Numbered from the stretch's first letter, positions 9,222 through 19,031 are shown. The stretch: 64,000 nucleotides of DNA from DAISKN01 sp963716925 (GCA_963716925.1 CAVQUX010000006.1:496001-560000); one strand, 5' to 3'. Translations and numbers: made by a program. The notes: generated by a model from the letters alone, not told the origin.

Positions 9222-9881
9222 CTACGTCGGATTGAAGCGCCCCTTCTCCAGAAATCGCCGGCACAGCTCCGCGGTGTCCGACGCCATCATGATGAGCGTG
9301 TGGGTATGGTGGACGACGATGAAGTCCGACATTCCCTCGAGCTTGGCGCCCTCGACCGAGACCACCCCGTCGTTGGGCTCGTCGAAGCCGATGCGGTGTC
9401 CGCGGTCTCCGACGATGACCCCGAACTCGACGGGCGGGACGGGAAGCGTTCGGAAGAACTCCGGGTCGGCGAGCTTCTGCCCGGAGTCTCCCGTCCACCG
9501 CTGGAACAGGCGGTTCTGGCGAAGGGCGGAGGCGAGCTTCGCCGGCCGGTTCGGCGGGGAGAGCATCACGATCCGGCCGAGTCCCGGGCGGAAGCCTTCA
9601 CGAAACCCGTTGCGCACGATGATATTTCCGAGGGAATGGCCGACGAAGTGATACGGGGACGCCTGTACTTTCTCCTCGACGAATCTCCGGAGCGCGCGCG
9701 AGAGCTCGTCGAGAGTCGGCCGACTCGGGTGGTAGCCGAAGAGATGGGCTTCGTAGCCCCGGCGCTTCAGGCGATGACCGAGAAGGGCCATCGAGATCCA
9801 GGAGCGCCCCATTCCATGGAGGAGAACGACGGCTTCGCGCTTCACCGGTTCACGTGGAGATACCGAGCACCCGCCGCGCAA
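9222..9881 (-). CDS. Alpha/beta hydrolase (lipase/esterase-like), intact copy
   Basis: A 219-residue cytoplasmic serine hydrolase, near the lower size limit for the fold. The oxyanion-hole motif LLHGMG is at about 20-25 and the nucleophile elbow GHSLG at about 81-85. An acidic residue in FDEPNDGVVSVEG and a histidine in VVHHTHTLIM are placed to complete the triad. It resembles PGAP1/DUF676-type lipases in having GHSLGNIIVRN. Its 5' end overlaps the 3' end of the macrodomain gene by 32 bases; a GTG at 9863 would shorten the overlap. A decayed copy of its central part is at the left window edge. Substrate unknown. Confidence 0.85.
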   Translation of the reverse strand: MRGGCSVSPREPVKREAVVLLHGMGRSWISMALLGHRLKRRGYEAHLFGYHPSRPTLDELSRALRRFVEEKVQASPYHFVGHSLGNIIVRNGFREGFRPGLGRIVMLSPPNRPAKLASALRQNRLFQRWTGDSGQKLADPEFFRTLPVPPVEFGVIVGDRGHRIGFDEPNDGVVSVEGAKLEGMSDFIVVHHTHTLIMMASDTAELCRRFLEKGRFNPT

Positions 9882-10386
9882 CGCCCGCGTAAACCAGCCG
9901 GTCCGCTTCCGAGAAGCAGCAGAAGACGACGCGATCGGGAAGGGCGTTCATCTCGAGAAACGCCTTCACCGTGGACTGCGCCACTCCGGCCGCGAGCTCG
10001 ATGGGGTAGCCGAAGGCCCCGGTGGATATCGACGGAAAGGCGATGGAAGTGAGGCCATGGTCGCGTGCCAGCGTGAGGCTCTTCGCGTAGCAGCTCGCGA
10101 GAAGCTCCGGCTCGCTTCTTTCACCCGCGTGCCACACGGGCCCCACGGTATGAATCACGTGCTTCGCCTTGAGCCTGTAGCCCCTCGTGATCTTTGCGTC
10201 TCCCGTCAGAGCCCCGCCGAGCGTCCGGCACTCGGCGAGGAGCTCCGGTCCGGCTGCGCGGTGGATCGCGCCGTCGACTCCCCCACCCCCGAGAAGCGTC
10301 GAGTTCGCCGCGTTCACGATCGCGTCCACGTCGAGCCCGGTAATGTCGCTGCGCACGATCGAAATGCGGCCCTGGACCGGCGGCAT
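9850..10386 (-). CDS. Macrodomain protein, ADP-ribose/O-acetyl-ADP-ribose hydrolase type
   Basis: A 178-residue single macrodomain protein of the YmdB/MacroD class. The substrate-binding signature VNAANSTLLGGGGVDGAIH is at about 25-43, with the catalytic-type aspartate in GGGGVDGAI, and the second binding loop SISTGAFGYP is at about 120-129. Proteins of this class remove mono-ADP-ribose or the acetyl group of O-acetyl-ADP-ribose; here the precise substrate is inferred. The gene is 2 bases downstream of the large amidohydrolase and overlaps the hydrolase that follows, so the three probably form one transcript. Confidence 0.93.
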   Translation of the reverse strand: MPPVQGRISIVRSDITGLDVDAIVNAANSTLLGGGGVDGAIHRAAGPELLAECRTLGGALTGDAKITRGYRLKAKHVIHTVGPVWHAGERSEPELLASCYAKSLTLARDHGLTSIAFPSISTGAFGYPIELAAGVAQSTVKAFLEMNALPDRVVFCCFSEADRLVYAGVARRVLGIST

Positions 10387-10388
10387 GG

Positions 10389-13300
10389 TTATCGTCCGGC
10401 GATGGGTCGATCGTCGGTCTCGTAAATCCCTTCGAGGAGCCAGGGGTAGTCTCCGTACGGCTTCGTCCGCGGCCAGACCTCATCGAGCGTAGCGCCGTCG
10501 TAGAGAACGCCGTCCTTCATCACGTAGACGATGTCCTTCGTGTTCCGGATGTCGTCGAGAGGGTTCCTTTCGAGCACCATCAGGTCGCCGAGCTTTCCCG
10601 GCACGATCGAGCCGAGCTCGTCTCCGAGGCCTAGAAAGTACGCGCCGCCAAGGCTCGCGACCTCGAGCGCGCCCATGGGGCCGAGGGCGGAGGCCGCCAT
10701 CCAGACCTCCCAATGCGAGCCCAGACCGTGGTGCTGTCCGTGAGAGCCGATGGCGCCCTGCCCGCCCTCGGCGATGATGTCCGCGAGGCCCTGAGCGATG
10801 AGAGGGTAGCTGTAGTCGGTCGTGGGCCGCTGCGGCCGGCGACGAGTGTGCGGAACGAGCATGCGCCAGGGAAGGAATCGCTGCTGCTTCGGGTCCCTCC
10901 AGATCTCGCTCTCCTGCCAGAAGTACTCCTCGTTCCAGACCGCCGGACCGCCGACGACGAAGGTCGCGGAATAGACGGCTTTCGCGCGCCCGAAGAACCT
11001 GGCGACGTCGGAGTAGATCGGGGCGTAGCTGAGCGGATGCTCCCAGCCCGTCTGTCCATCGAGCATCAGGCTCAGGTTGTACTCGAGATCGCCGCCTTCT
11101 CCGGTGACTTTCAAGCCGCGTTTCCGGGAGACGTCGGCTATCCACTGCCTCTGGTCGCGGCGAGGCTGCTGGTAGGACTTGATGCTCGGAGCGCCCCAGG
11201 AAGCCAGGCGGGCCACGTTCTGCTCCGCCACTTCATAGCTCGAGATCTCGTTCTGGCGGGGGCCGTCTCCGGAATAGAGCGGATCGCCCGTAGAGAACGT
11301 GCGCGGCCCGAGCATCTCGCCCGCCTCGACGAGCTCCGCGGCGGTAAAGACGTTCTGGGACCACATCGAGTTGTCGAGCGTGGTGGTGACGCCGTAGGCG
11401 AGGTAGACGGCGGACTCCCAGTTGTGGCGAGGAATGACACCGGTGTGATCGCGATGGTGGTGTGCGTGCATGTCGATGAAGCCGGGGATGATGGTCTTCC
11501 CCGAGACGTCGACGACGCGGTCGACGGACGCCGTCGGGCAATCCGTGCCGGCGCAGCGGATCCAGCCGTCTTCGACCACCACCGTCCCCCGCTCGACGAC
11601 CCGCCGGTTGTCGAGGGTCACGATCCGCGCTCCGGTGAGGGCGATGGCCCCTCGCGCCCGTGCCCGGGGAAGCGCGAGCGCGATCTCCGTCGTGGACGTC
11701 GTCTTCGAGGCGATGTCGTACGCGAAGTGGCGCGCGCCGCTTCCGTAATCGAGAACGCCGGCGCTTCTCCAACGGGGGAAGAGACCTCCCTCGAAGCTGA
11801 GCTGGGTCACGGGGAGCTTCGGCTTCTTGCGGTCGATGTGGGGAGGCTCCTTCCCCGCGCCCGCGAAGGGAAGCGGCGCCAGGTAGACGTTGTCGCCCTC
11901 GGAGAACGCGACCCACTTGCCATCGGGAGACGGCACCGCCTCGTCGGCGTAGGGAAACGTCATATGGACTCTCTTGTCCGAACCGTCGAGCTTCACCGAG
12001 ATGAGCGCGGTCTGCTCCAGGGTCTCCCCTTCGTTCTTGATGCCGCTCTGCTCGGGATAGAACACTCGACCTTCGGGTCCGAACGAGGGAGCCACGATCT
12101 GGCGGCGCGGCATCAGAGGCCGTCCTTCGTTGAACGGCCGCTTGGTCTTCACGATGAGCTCCGCCTCGCCACCCACAGCGGGGATGCGGAGGAGGTCGTA
12201 CCAGAGGTTGTTCGACCAGGAACGGCCGCGCTGGGTCGCGCCCGAGCCGCGCGCGAGGACGATCGAAGCGCCGTCGGGCGACCAGACCGGATGCAGATAC
12301 TCACCCGGCTCGCGGCTGAGCTTCTCCGGAGCTCCTCCCGAGGCCGGGATCCGCCAGAGATCCCCCACGGTGTCGTCCCAGCTGGTGAACGCGATCCACT
12401 TTCCATCGGGGGAAAAGGCCGGGGAGAGCTCGAAGCTCGTGAACCCGGAAGGCGAGAGCCTTCTCGGCACGCCCGCAGGCAGGTCCTGGATCCAGATCTT
12501 CCCCGCGGCGGTGAACGCGAGCTTGGTTCCGTCGGGCGATACCGAGGGCCAGCGGGTGAAGCGAACGGGGAACGTCGGGCTCTTCACGCTGATCTTTCCG
12601 TAGGCCATCTCGGAGACCGGGCGGCGCACGCGGGCGGTGAAGGGGATCCTCGAAGTCGCCCCCGTCGCCACGTCGAGCCTCTCGAGCCTGCCCCCGCGGG
12701 AGAGAAAGATCTCTTTCCCGTCGCGCGTGAACACGTACCCTGGAAGGACTCGCAGGGTCTTCATGCCCTCGGCGGCGTCCATCTCGATCGGATCGAGAAG
12801 GATCCGCTCGCCACCGGTCCGGAGATCGCGAAGCCAGAGAGCGTTGCGCGGCCCGAAGCGGTGGCCTTTGTAAGAGATGGTCCCTCCGGGAATCCGGCGG
12901 GCGAAGGCGAGGAATCGCCCGTCGGGGGAGGACTCGGGAGCGATGGCGCCGCCGCTCGAGCCCTGGTACTGCTGTTGGACCACCCCGGCCGTTACCTCGA
13001 TGGTCTCTCCCGTCTCCCGATCCAAGCGGTTGAGCTGAAAGCCGCCGCGGAGGAGATCCACTTCCTCCCCGCCGGAAGCGGTCGAGTACTGGTAATAGAG
13101 GTAGCGGCCGTCGGGAGAGAGCGACGGCCAGCCCGCGCGACGAACGTCCTTGCCCACGAGCTCGATGCCCTCGCCTCCATCCCGGTGGTACATCCAGATG
13201 CCGGCGGTCCTCGGCTGGCCGAGGGTCTGACGCGACACCACGACGTACTCGCCGTCCGGAGTCCAGACGGGCTCGACCACCCGGGTCATCAGGTCCTGGA

Positions 13301-13646
13301 ACACTGGACGAGGGTTGCCCCCGTCGGCGTCCATGATCCACAGATTGTTCTGTCCGGCGCGATCGGAGACGAAAGCGATGGATCGGCCGTCGGGAGAGAA
13401 GCGGGGATGGAAGTTCAACGCGACCCCGCTGTCCGCGGTGAGACACTCGGCGGTGCCTCCGGAGACGGGGACCCGGTAAACGTGGGCCAGGAGGTCGAAA
13501 ACGAGATATCGCCCGTCGGGAGAGACGTCGACGGACATGAACGTCCCTTCGTCCGTCTCGAAGTCGATCTGATAGCTGTTCCCCCGGGCTTGAGTCACGT
13601 CCCAGGTGGAGACGGCTACGGCGCCGGCCAGGAGCCAATGAATCAT
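10389..13646 (-). CDS. Exported TolB-type beta-propeller fused to an amidohydrolase
   Basis: 1085 residues with an N-terminal signal peptide (MIHWLLAGAVAVSTWDVTQA). Residues about 30-640 contain many PD40/WD40-like blades, seen as repeated SPDGRYLVF, SPDGRSIAFVSD and SPDGKWIAF strands, as in TolB and tricorn-type proteins. From about 660 an amidohydrolase superfamily domain follows: a metal-binding cluster FIDMHAHHHRDH, later SHGQHHGLGSHWE, and a C-terminal beta-sandwich that rebuilds the fold (GKLGDLMVLERNPLDDI). The arrangement suggests an exported peptidase- or amidase-like enzyme whose propeller gates substrate. It is the first gene of the operon with the macrodomain protein; the 62-base gap to the divergent coiled-coil gene should hold both promoters. 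Confidence 0.92.
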   Translation of the reverse strand: MIHWLLAGAVAVSTWDVTQARGNSYQIDFETDEGTFMSVDVSPDGRYLVFDLLAHVYRVPVSGGTAECLTADSGVALNFHPRFSPDGRSIAFVSDRAGQNNLWIMDADGGNPRPVFQDLMTRVVEPVWTPDGEYVVVSRQTLGQPRTAGIWMYHRDGGEGIELVGKDVRRAGWPSLSPDGRYLYYQYSTASGGEEVDLLRGGFQLNRLDRETGETIEVTAGVVQQQYQGSSGGAIAPESSPDGRFLAFARRIPGGTISYKGHRFGPRNALWLRDLRTGGERILLDPIEMDAAEGMKTLRVLPGYVFTRDGKEIFLSRGGRLERLDVATGATSRIPFTARVRRPVSEMAYGKISVKSPTFPVRFTRWPSVSPDGTKLAFTAAGKIWIQDLPAGVPRRLSPSGFTSFELSPAFSPDGKWIAFTSWDDTVGDLWRIPASGGAPEKLSREPGEYLHPVWSPDGASIVLARGSGATQRGRSWSNNLWYDLLRIPAVGGEAELIVKTKRPFNEGRPLMPRRQIVAPSFGPEGRVFYPEQSGIKNEGETLEQTALISVKLDGSDKRVHMTFPYADEAVPSPDGKWVAFSEGDNVYLAPLPFAGAGKEPPHIDRKKPKLPVTQLSFEGGLFPRWRSAGVLDYGSGARHFAYDIASKTTSTTEIALALPRARARGAIALTGARIVTLDNRRVVERGTVVVEDGWIRCAGTDCPTASVDRVVDVSGKTIIPGFIDMHAHHHRDHTGVIPRHNWESAVYLAYGVTTTLDNSMWSQNVFTAAELVEAGEMLGPRTFSTGDPLYSGDGPRQNEISSYEVAEQNVARLASWGAPSIKSYQQPRRDQRQWIADVSRKRGLKVTGEGGDLEYNLSLMLDGQTGWEHPLSYAPIYSDVARFFGRAKAVYSATFVVGGPAVWNEEYFWQESEIWRDPKQQRFLPWRMLVPHTRRRPQRPTTDYSYPLIAQGLADIIAEGGQGAIGSHGQHHGLGSHWEVWMAASALGPMGALEVASLGGAYFLGLGDELGSIVPGKLGDLMVLERNPLDDIRNTKDIVYVMKDGVLYDGATLDEVWPRTKPYGDYPWLLEGIYETDDRPIAGR

Positions 13647-13708
13647 CTTTCGATCCTCCCTCGCTGGTCTGGTATCCTATTCCCAGTCCCGAAAAATCTA
13701 CACTCCCC

Positions 13709-16700
13709 ATGCGAGCGGTGTCGGACCGAACAGTACTGGTCATCGACGAGGACGCGGAGTTCCGCGACCGTCTGTCCTCTCTCCTTTCCACGCTCGGAGT
13801 CCGGGTGGAAACAGCCCATGGAGAGGACCGCATCCTCGAAGCCCTGGGAAGGCGGATTCCCGAGGCGGTGTTCATCGCCGTGGACCTTCCCGAGAAGGAA
13901 GGCTACGGTCTTTTCAGCAGAATCAAGAAAGCGCGCCGCCGGGTCCCGGTGGCGCTCGTGACCTCGAGCATCTCCGCCTCCGATCTGAAGCTCCATGAGA
14001 AGCTGAAAATCCACGCCGAGGCCTACCTGGACAAGCGCGCCCTCACCGACGACGAGCTTCGCGAAGCGGTCGAGCACCTCGGGATCTCCCCGGCGGAGCC
14101 CGTTCCCGACCAGCGGCTCGAGGAGGTCGCCGCGCCGGAAGAGCCCGTGAACGCGCCTCCAGAGGAGGCGATGGCCTCCATCACAGCCGACCCGATGGAA
14201 GAGCCGAGAGCGGCGAAGGGCACGATCGAGCCCTGGCTCTCCGAGTTCCTCGACCCCGAGACCACTGCCATCCTCGCGGACCTCGACGAGGAGTCTTCGC
14301 TCGCGGGCGCTCCGAGGACCCCGACGATCTCCGGCGAAGTTTCCCCCGAAAGGGTCGCCGAGCTCGAGGAGGAGCTCGAGAGCCTTCGAAGGGAGCTCGA
14401 ACAAGCGCGCAGGGACGCGAGGAGCTCGCCTTTCTCCAGCGAGTTCCTGGTTCTCCGCGAGGAAGCCTCGGCGAAGGACAAACGCCTTCGGGTGCTTCAA
14501 GAGGCTCTCGGCCGCCGGGACTCCCAGTTCGCGGTCGTCAAGAGAAAGCTGACCGAGCTCGCGAGGAAGCTCCTCGAGGCGCGGCGCGACGTCGATCACG
14601 GCAAGGAGCAGGTATCCGAGCTCAAAGGCGAGCTCGAGGCGGCGCAGGGGAAGCTCCAGCGCCTTTTCGACGAGGTCGAAGACCACGAGCGAAAGCACGA
14701 CGACGACCAGAAGGCGCTGCGGAAACGAGATCGCCGACGCCGAGGTGCGCCACGCCGAAGCCCGCCGGGAGCTCGAAGCCGAGATCGCGTCGTTGAAGGG
14801 GGCGCAGGCGAAAGCCCGCGAGAGTCAGGAACGCGAGCACGCCTCCTCGATCGAAGCGCTCGAGCGGAAGCTCCGGGAGCAGAAGAGCCAGCTCGCGGAC
14901 GAGCTCAAATCGAAGTACAGCGAGAAGGTCAAGGAGCTCCAGTCGAGCCATGTGCGCGCCCTCGCATCCCTCCGGGAGGAGCGCGAGAAGGATGCGCAGG
15001 CGATCCACGACTCTTACCGCGAGAGCGCGGAGCGCGCCGCGGTGGAAGCCCAGGAGGTGCTGCGCCAGGCTTCGGAGAAGAGCGCCTCCGCCCTCGAAGC
15101 CGCGAACCGCCAGCGTCTCGCGGAGATCGCGCGGGCCGAGGAGAAGCGGCGGGAAGATCTGCAGCAGTACGAAAGCAGGCACCGCGACGAGCTCCTGGCG
15201 CTCGGACAGAAGCACCGCGCCGAAAAGGAGCTGCTGGCGAAGGACGTGGAGTCGGCGCCACGCCCGCATCGAGAGGATCTCGGCGGAGTTCGGGGCCAAG
15301 GTCCAGGACGTGGTCAAGGGACTGGACGAGGAGCGCGCGCGGCATCAGGAGACCCGCGAAAGGTACGAGCAGGAGCTCGGCGCCCTCCAGACGGCGCACT
15401 CGAAGCACGTCGAGCAGTCGGAGCAGGATCAGTTCTCGGCGCTCGCCGGCCTGTCGCGAAAGTTTCGGGAGGACCGCACGCGGTTCATGGAGATCGAGCG
15501 GAAGAAATGGGAGGAGACTGCGCGGACCCTCCACCTGGACCACGCCCGGGCGCTCGAAGGGATCGAGAAACAGTATCAGGACGAAGCCGCGGCGCTGAAG
15601 GCGGCTCACGAGGCCGCGCTGCTCCAGAGGGACGCGGAAGCGGAGCAGGCGCGCAAGATCGAGGTGGACAAGGCGCGGATCCAGATCCAGGAGAATTTCG
15701 AGAAGACGCTGAGAGGCCACGCCGACGAGGTGGCCGCGCTCCGCCAGGAGCACGAGAAGGAGGTCTCCGCCCTGCGCGCGGCCCACATGGAAGCCCTCCA
15801 GAAGCGCGACCGCGAGAACCAGCAGGCGCTTCGAGACGCCGTCGAGGCGGCCAAGACCGAAGCTCTCGACCGCACCGACCGCGCGCGGCAAGAGGCGACC
15901 GAAGCCCTCGCCTCCCATCGGCGGGAACATGAAGAGGAGATCACCGCCTTCGAGAAAGCGCATCGGGAGACGGTGGCGAAGCTCGACCAGGAGGCTCGCG
16001 AGGCGCTCCGCCGCGCGGAGGACGAGCGCGACCTGGCGCGGGAGGCCGCCGACGGCCTGCGAACGCAGCTGGCGGAGCTCGACGCCCGGCATCGCTCGAG
16101 CTCGACCCTCGCCGAGGAGAAGCACAAGTCCGAGCTGAGGGAGGTCACCAAGGATTTCAGGACCCGGATTCGCGCAGCTCGAGGAAGAGAAGCAGTTCCT
16201 CTCCGCCTCCGTCGAGAAGCTCAAGCGGCAGTCGTCGACCGAGCTCACCCGGGCGCTCGATTCGCTCGCTCACGAGAAGAAGCTCCACCAGAGCTCGCAG
16301 GACCGCTACGAACGGCGGCTCGCGGAGCTCAACCTGCGCCACGCGGAGGGAATCAAGCGAGATCGAGAAGGACTGGATGGAGAAGTTCGAGCTGCTGGAG
16401 AAGACCTTCAACGAGAAGAGCGAAAAGGCGATTGCGAGCCTGGAGCGGGAATGGCGCGCGCGGGTCGACAAGGAGCGATTCGGGCACGAGGAAGCGACCG
16501 CGGCCCTCACCCGGGACTTCGAGATGGAGCTCGCCACCGTGCGGCAGCAAATCGAGCGGTCGCGGGGGATCGAGGAGTCCTATCAGGCCGCGGCCAGGGA
16601 TCTCTCGACGATGAAGGGAAGCGTGGAGGAGCTGACCCGGAGCCTGGCGGAGGCCCACAACGAGATCGCCGACCGCGACCGGGCGCTCCAGGACCAGACG

Positions 16701-16886
16701 CGTCGGCTGTCGGAGAACACCAAGACCATCTCGTCGCTCAAAGCGGTGATCAACGATTTCTCGCGATCGGTCGAGGGCTACATGCGGGACCGCGAGGAGT
16801 CGGATCAGACCATCTCGTCGCTCAAGGCGGTGATCGACGACTTCTACCGCGGGATCGACGGGGAAACGAGCGAGCGCAAGAACTGA
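13709..16886 (+). CDS. FrzS/AglZ-like protein: N-terminal pseudoreceiver plus very long coiled coil; frame shifted four times
   Basis: Residues 1-125 form a receiver-like domain (TVLVIDEDAEF, aspartate in IAVDLPEKEGYGL, HEKLKIHAEAYLDKR). That last segment resembles the receiver of the Myxococcus polarity protein FrzS as I remember it. The rest is about 900 residues of charged coiled coil. The frame changes four times, always equivalent to one extra base: near 14723-14729, 15256-15260, 16166-16172 and 16354-16358. Removing four bases from the 3178-base span leaves exactly 1058 codons, and no stop interrupts any segment, so I read it as one gene of 1057 residues. The C-terminus carries an internal repeat, TISSLKAVIxDF twice. 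The shifts could be assembly errors, pseudogenisation or recoding. Confidence 0.7.
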
Positions 16887-16915
16887 ATCAGCCGTCGGCG
16901 ATCAGCGGTCAGCCA

Positions 16916-17104
16916 TCAGCCGTCATCGCTGACGAGGCTCTGGAGCTTGCGAATGAGCTCGTCGACGAGCGCGAGCTCGTCCTGGACCGACTGGAGGTAG
17001 ACGGGGATCGTGCCCCGGTACTTCCGGCAGGCCTTCAGCAGGAGCGCGACTTCCGAGGCCTCGAAATCCGGAACCGGATTCGAGGCCTCCGCGCCCTTAG
17101 TTCT
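16916..17104 (-). CDS. Small helical reading frame behind the paralogous pair; start unclear
   Basis: A minus-strand frame ending at 16916 encodes about 57 residues with clean codon use, including FEASEVALLLKACRKYRG and VQDELALVDELIRKLQSL, which look like two amphipathic helices. I find no ATG, GTG or TTG start in frame after the stop of the upstream gene. It may therefore be the displaced C-terminus of the 17097-17882 protein, separated by a one-base shift, or a small gene with an unusual start. The bases just past its end contain short repeats of the agcggtcagccatcagc kind. Confidence 0.4.
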   Translation of the reverse strand, partial: RTKGAEASNPVPDFEASEVALLLKACRKYRGTIPVYLQSVQDELALVDELIRKLQSLVSDDG

Positions 17105-17882
17105 TGTCGCCAGAGCCCGACTCGTCGGCCGGCTTCCCGCCCTTGACCACGGTCGGCTTCGACGGCTTGTCGTGCGCCACGTGGGCCAGGCGCCGCGGCG
17201 GGATCTCCTTGCGGTCCTTCACCGTCACCAGGAGAACCGGCGGAATGACGTCCTCCATCCGCTTGCGGTCGTCGAAGAACGCGTTTCGGATGGCGGCGGC
17301 GTGGATCGCGACCTCGTCCATCTCGGTATTGCCGGCGTCCTCGAGGTCGGAGATCTTCTCGAGCACCTCCAGGATGGCGCGGTTCAGCGGATCGTCCTGC
17401 CCCTTCTCCTTGTCCAGGTGCTTGCCGATGGCGTTGGCATCGGCGATGGAGAGGGAGAAGATGCGGTAGCCGTCCCGGGGGGAGCTATAGACCGACTGCA
17501 GCACGCCGAGGATGACCGAGAGGTTCTTGGGATAGATGCCGCCCTTGTGCCAGCGGGTCATCATCGCCAGAATCCGGCCCACGATGTACTTGTTGGGCTG
17601 GACGCCGGAAAGGAGAAGGAAGGGGTCGCGTCCTCCGATGAGGGCGTCGATCACCCAGTGGTTCTCGATCTCCAGCATCCGGAGGAACACCGGGTAGTTC
17701 TCGGGAGTGATGCCGACGCTCGAGAGATACTGGGCATAGGTGATCGCCGCTTCCACCGCCTCGGTGGATCGGCAGCCGAAGACCCCCTGCATGAGGCGGT
17801 TCTCGATCTCGGAGAGCCGGATCTCCCTCGGAAGTCCGATGATGTCCGGGTGGTACTTGGCAGCTTCCATTGTGTGAGCCAT
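17097..17882 (-). CDS. Unrecognised protein, paralogue A of a tandem pair
   Basis: A 261-residue soluble, mostly alpha-helical protein with no signal peptide or membrane segment. The start at 17882 has an AAGGA ribosome binding site five bases upstream. It shares with its neighbour at 17914-18606 several conserved blocks: LEIENHWVxDALIGxRDPF, GGIYPKxLxxILGVLQ, YSSPRDGYxI, and GKHLxKEKGQxDPxNR. I do not recognise the family. The C-terminus (about 225-261) is a Lys/Pro-rich tail absent from the paralogue. The gene converges on the pseudoreceiver coiled-coil gene, and 31 bases separate it from its paralogue. Confidence 0.8.
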   Translation of the reverse strand: MAHTMEAAKYHPDIIGLPREIRLSEIENRLMQGVFGCRSTEAVEAAITYAQYLSSVGITPENYPVFLRMLEIENHWVIDALIGGRDPFLLLSGVQPNKYIVGRILAMMTRWHKGGIYPKNLSVILGVLQSVYSSPRDGYRIFSLSIADANAIGKHLDKEKGQDDPLNRAILEVLEKISDLEDAGNTEMDEVAIHAAAIRNAFFDDRKRMEDVIPPVLLVTVKDRKEIPPRRLAHVAHDKPSKPTVVKGGKPADESGSGDKN

Positions 17883-17913
17883 TTTCGTCCTTACCTCGCT
17901 TCTCTTAATGGGC

Positions 17914-18606
17914 TTAATCGGCGAAGAGCTGTCGCGGCGCGACCTCTTCCTGTCTGTAGTCGCCTCGCACCAGAAGGACTTGCGGGATGCAGTCTTCGAG
18001 GGCTTTGGTGTTGTCGAAGAAGTTGCTCCGGATCTTCAGCGCCTGGCGCGCGACCTGCTCCATCGACTCGTCCCAGCGCAGGCCCTCGAGCGAGCCGATG
18101 CGATCGAGGATGTCGAGCATGCAGCGGTTGCGGGGGTCGTTCTGCCCCTTTTCCTTCTCCAGGTGCTTTCCCAGGTTGTCGATGTCGGCGACGCTCAGCC
18201 GGTAGATCTTGTAGCCGTCGCGCGGCGAGCTGTAGGTGTTCTGGAGCACGCCGAGCACGATGGCGAGGGTCTTGGGGTAGATGCCGCCCGAGCGCCACCG
18301 CGTGAGGAGCTGGAAGCACTTCGAAGAGAGGTACTCGTTCGGGGGAATGGTCGAGAGGAGCAGGAACGGGTCTCGATCCCCGATGAGCGCATCGAGGACC
18401 CAGTGGTTCTCGATCTCGAGCATCTTGAGAAACAGCGGATAGTTGTCGGAGTCGAGCCCCGACATCCGCAGGAACCGGGCGAAAGCCACCGAGGCCTCCG
18501 AACCTTCACCGGTTCGAGCGGACATGATCTGCTGCAGGATCTTGTTCTCGACGTCGAGAACGGCCTCTTTGGTCCAGAGCCTAGCGACTTCTTCCTCTTT
18601 TGCCAT
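17914..18606 (-). CDS. Unrecognised protein, paralogue B of a tandem pair
   Basis: A 230-residue helical protein. I choose the ATG at 18606 because AAGGTG lies about eight bases upstream; a GTG at 18618 is also possible. It aligns end to end with paralogue A apart from the latter's basic tail. The shared core is LKMLEIENHW, DALIGDRDPFLLLS, GGIYPKTLAIVLGVLQ, SSPRDGYKIYRLS and HLEKEKGQNDPRNR. The aromatic and charged residues conserved between the copies suggest a real binding surface. No catalytic motif is evident. It is first in the minus-strand unit and preceded by a 430-base gap that should hold its promoter. Confidence 0.8.
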   Translation of the reverse strand: MAKEEEVARLWTKEAVLDVENKILQQIMSARTGEGSEASVAFARFLRMSGLDSDNYPLFLKMLEIENHWVLDALIGDRDPFLLLSTIPPNEYLSSKCFQLLTRWRSGGIYPKTLAIVLGVLQNTYSSPRDGYKIYRLSVADIDNLGKHLEKEKGQNDPRNRCMLDILDRIGSLEGLRWDESMEQVARQALKIRSNFFDNTKALEDCIPQVLLVRGDYRQEEVAPRQLFAD

Positions 18607-19002
18607 GTGTTGACTCACCTTGATTGGAATGGTCTTCCCCTGACACCGACTCGCGGGATGGGAGTTGGTGAACCCCAGTTCTCGGTCTTAGTTGAAAGAG
18701 ATTGAAATAATGCTACGGACAAAAACCGGGGATGTCAATGGGATCTCGCGCGAAAAAATTCCGCTCGAGGGAGCCGAAACATATCGCCGCCTGCGTGCGC
18801 GGAGCCTCCGCCTTCGCGCGAAGCGCCGAACAATCCGGACCCCGGGCCAGGGGCCGCCTCCTGCGTCGGCTCAGCCGCGTCGAGGATAACGCTCGGAAGA
18901 TCGTCGCCGTCGATGAAGGGCGCGCCTGCGGGAGCCTTCGCGCGCTCGAGAGAATCGTGGCCGGGCTGCGACGAAAGGACCGCACCCCGCTGAGGGCAGG
19001 GC
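18607..19002. other. Intergenic region between divergent transcription units
   Basis: About 400 bases separate paralogue B from the TetR promoter. A locally AT-rich block at about 18690-18730 is the best candidate for the minus-strand promoter, though I cannot name convincing boxes. Open frames here on both strands are arginine-rich and look like noise. No tRNA or repeat is seen. Confidence 0.45.
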
Positions 19003-19031
19003 TTGACAGAAGAGTACGATCGTACTATTTT
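19003..19031 (+). promoter_or_regulatory. Sigma-70-type promoter containing a palindromic TetR operator
   Basis: TTGACA at 19003-19008 and TATTTT at 19026-19031 are separated by 17 bases. The spacer contains a perfect 14-base palindrome, AGTACGATCGTACT, at 19013-19026, the size and symmetry expected of a TetR-family operator. A bound dimer would cover the promoter, so the downstream regulator probably represses itself and the following hydrolase gene. The expected transcription start falls almost on the GTG start codon at 19037, hinting at a leaderless or near-leaderless mRNA. Confidence 0.75.
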
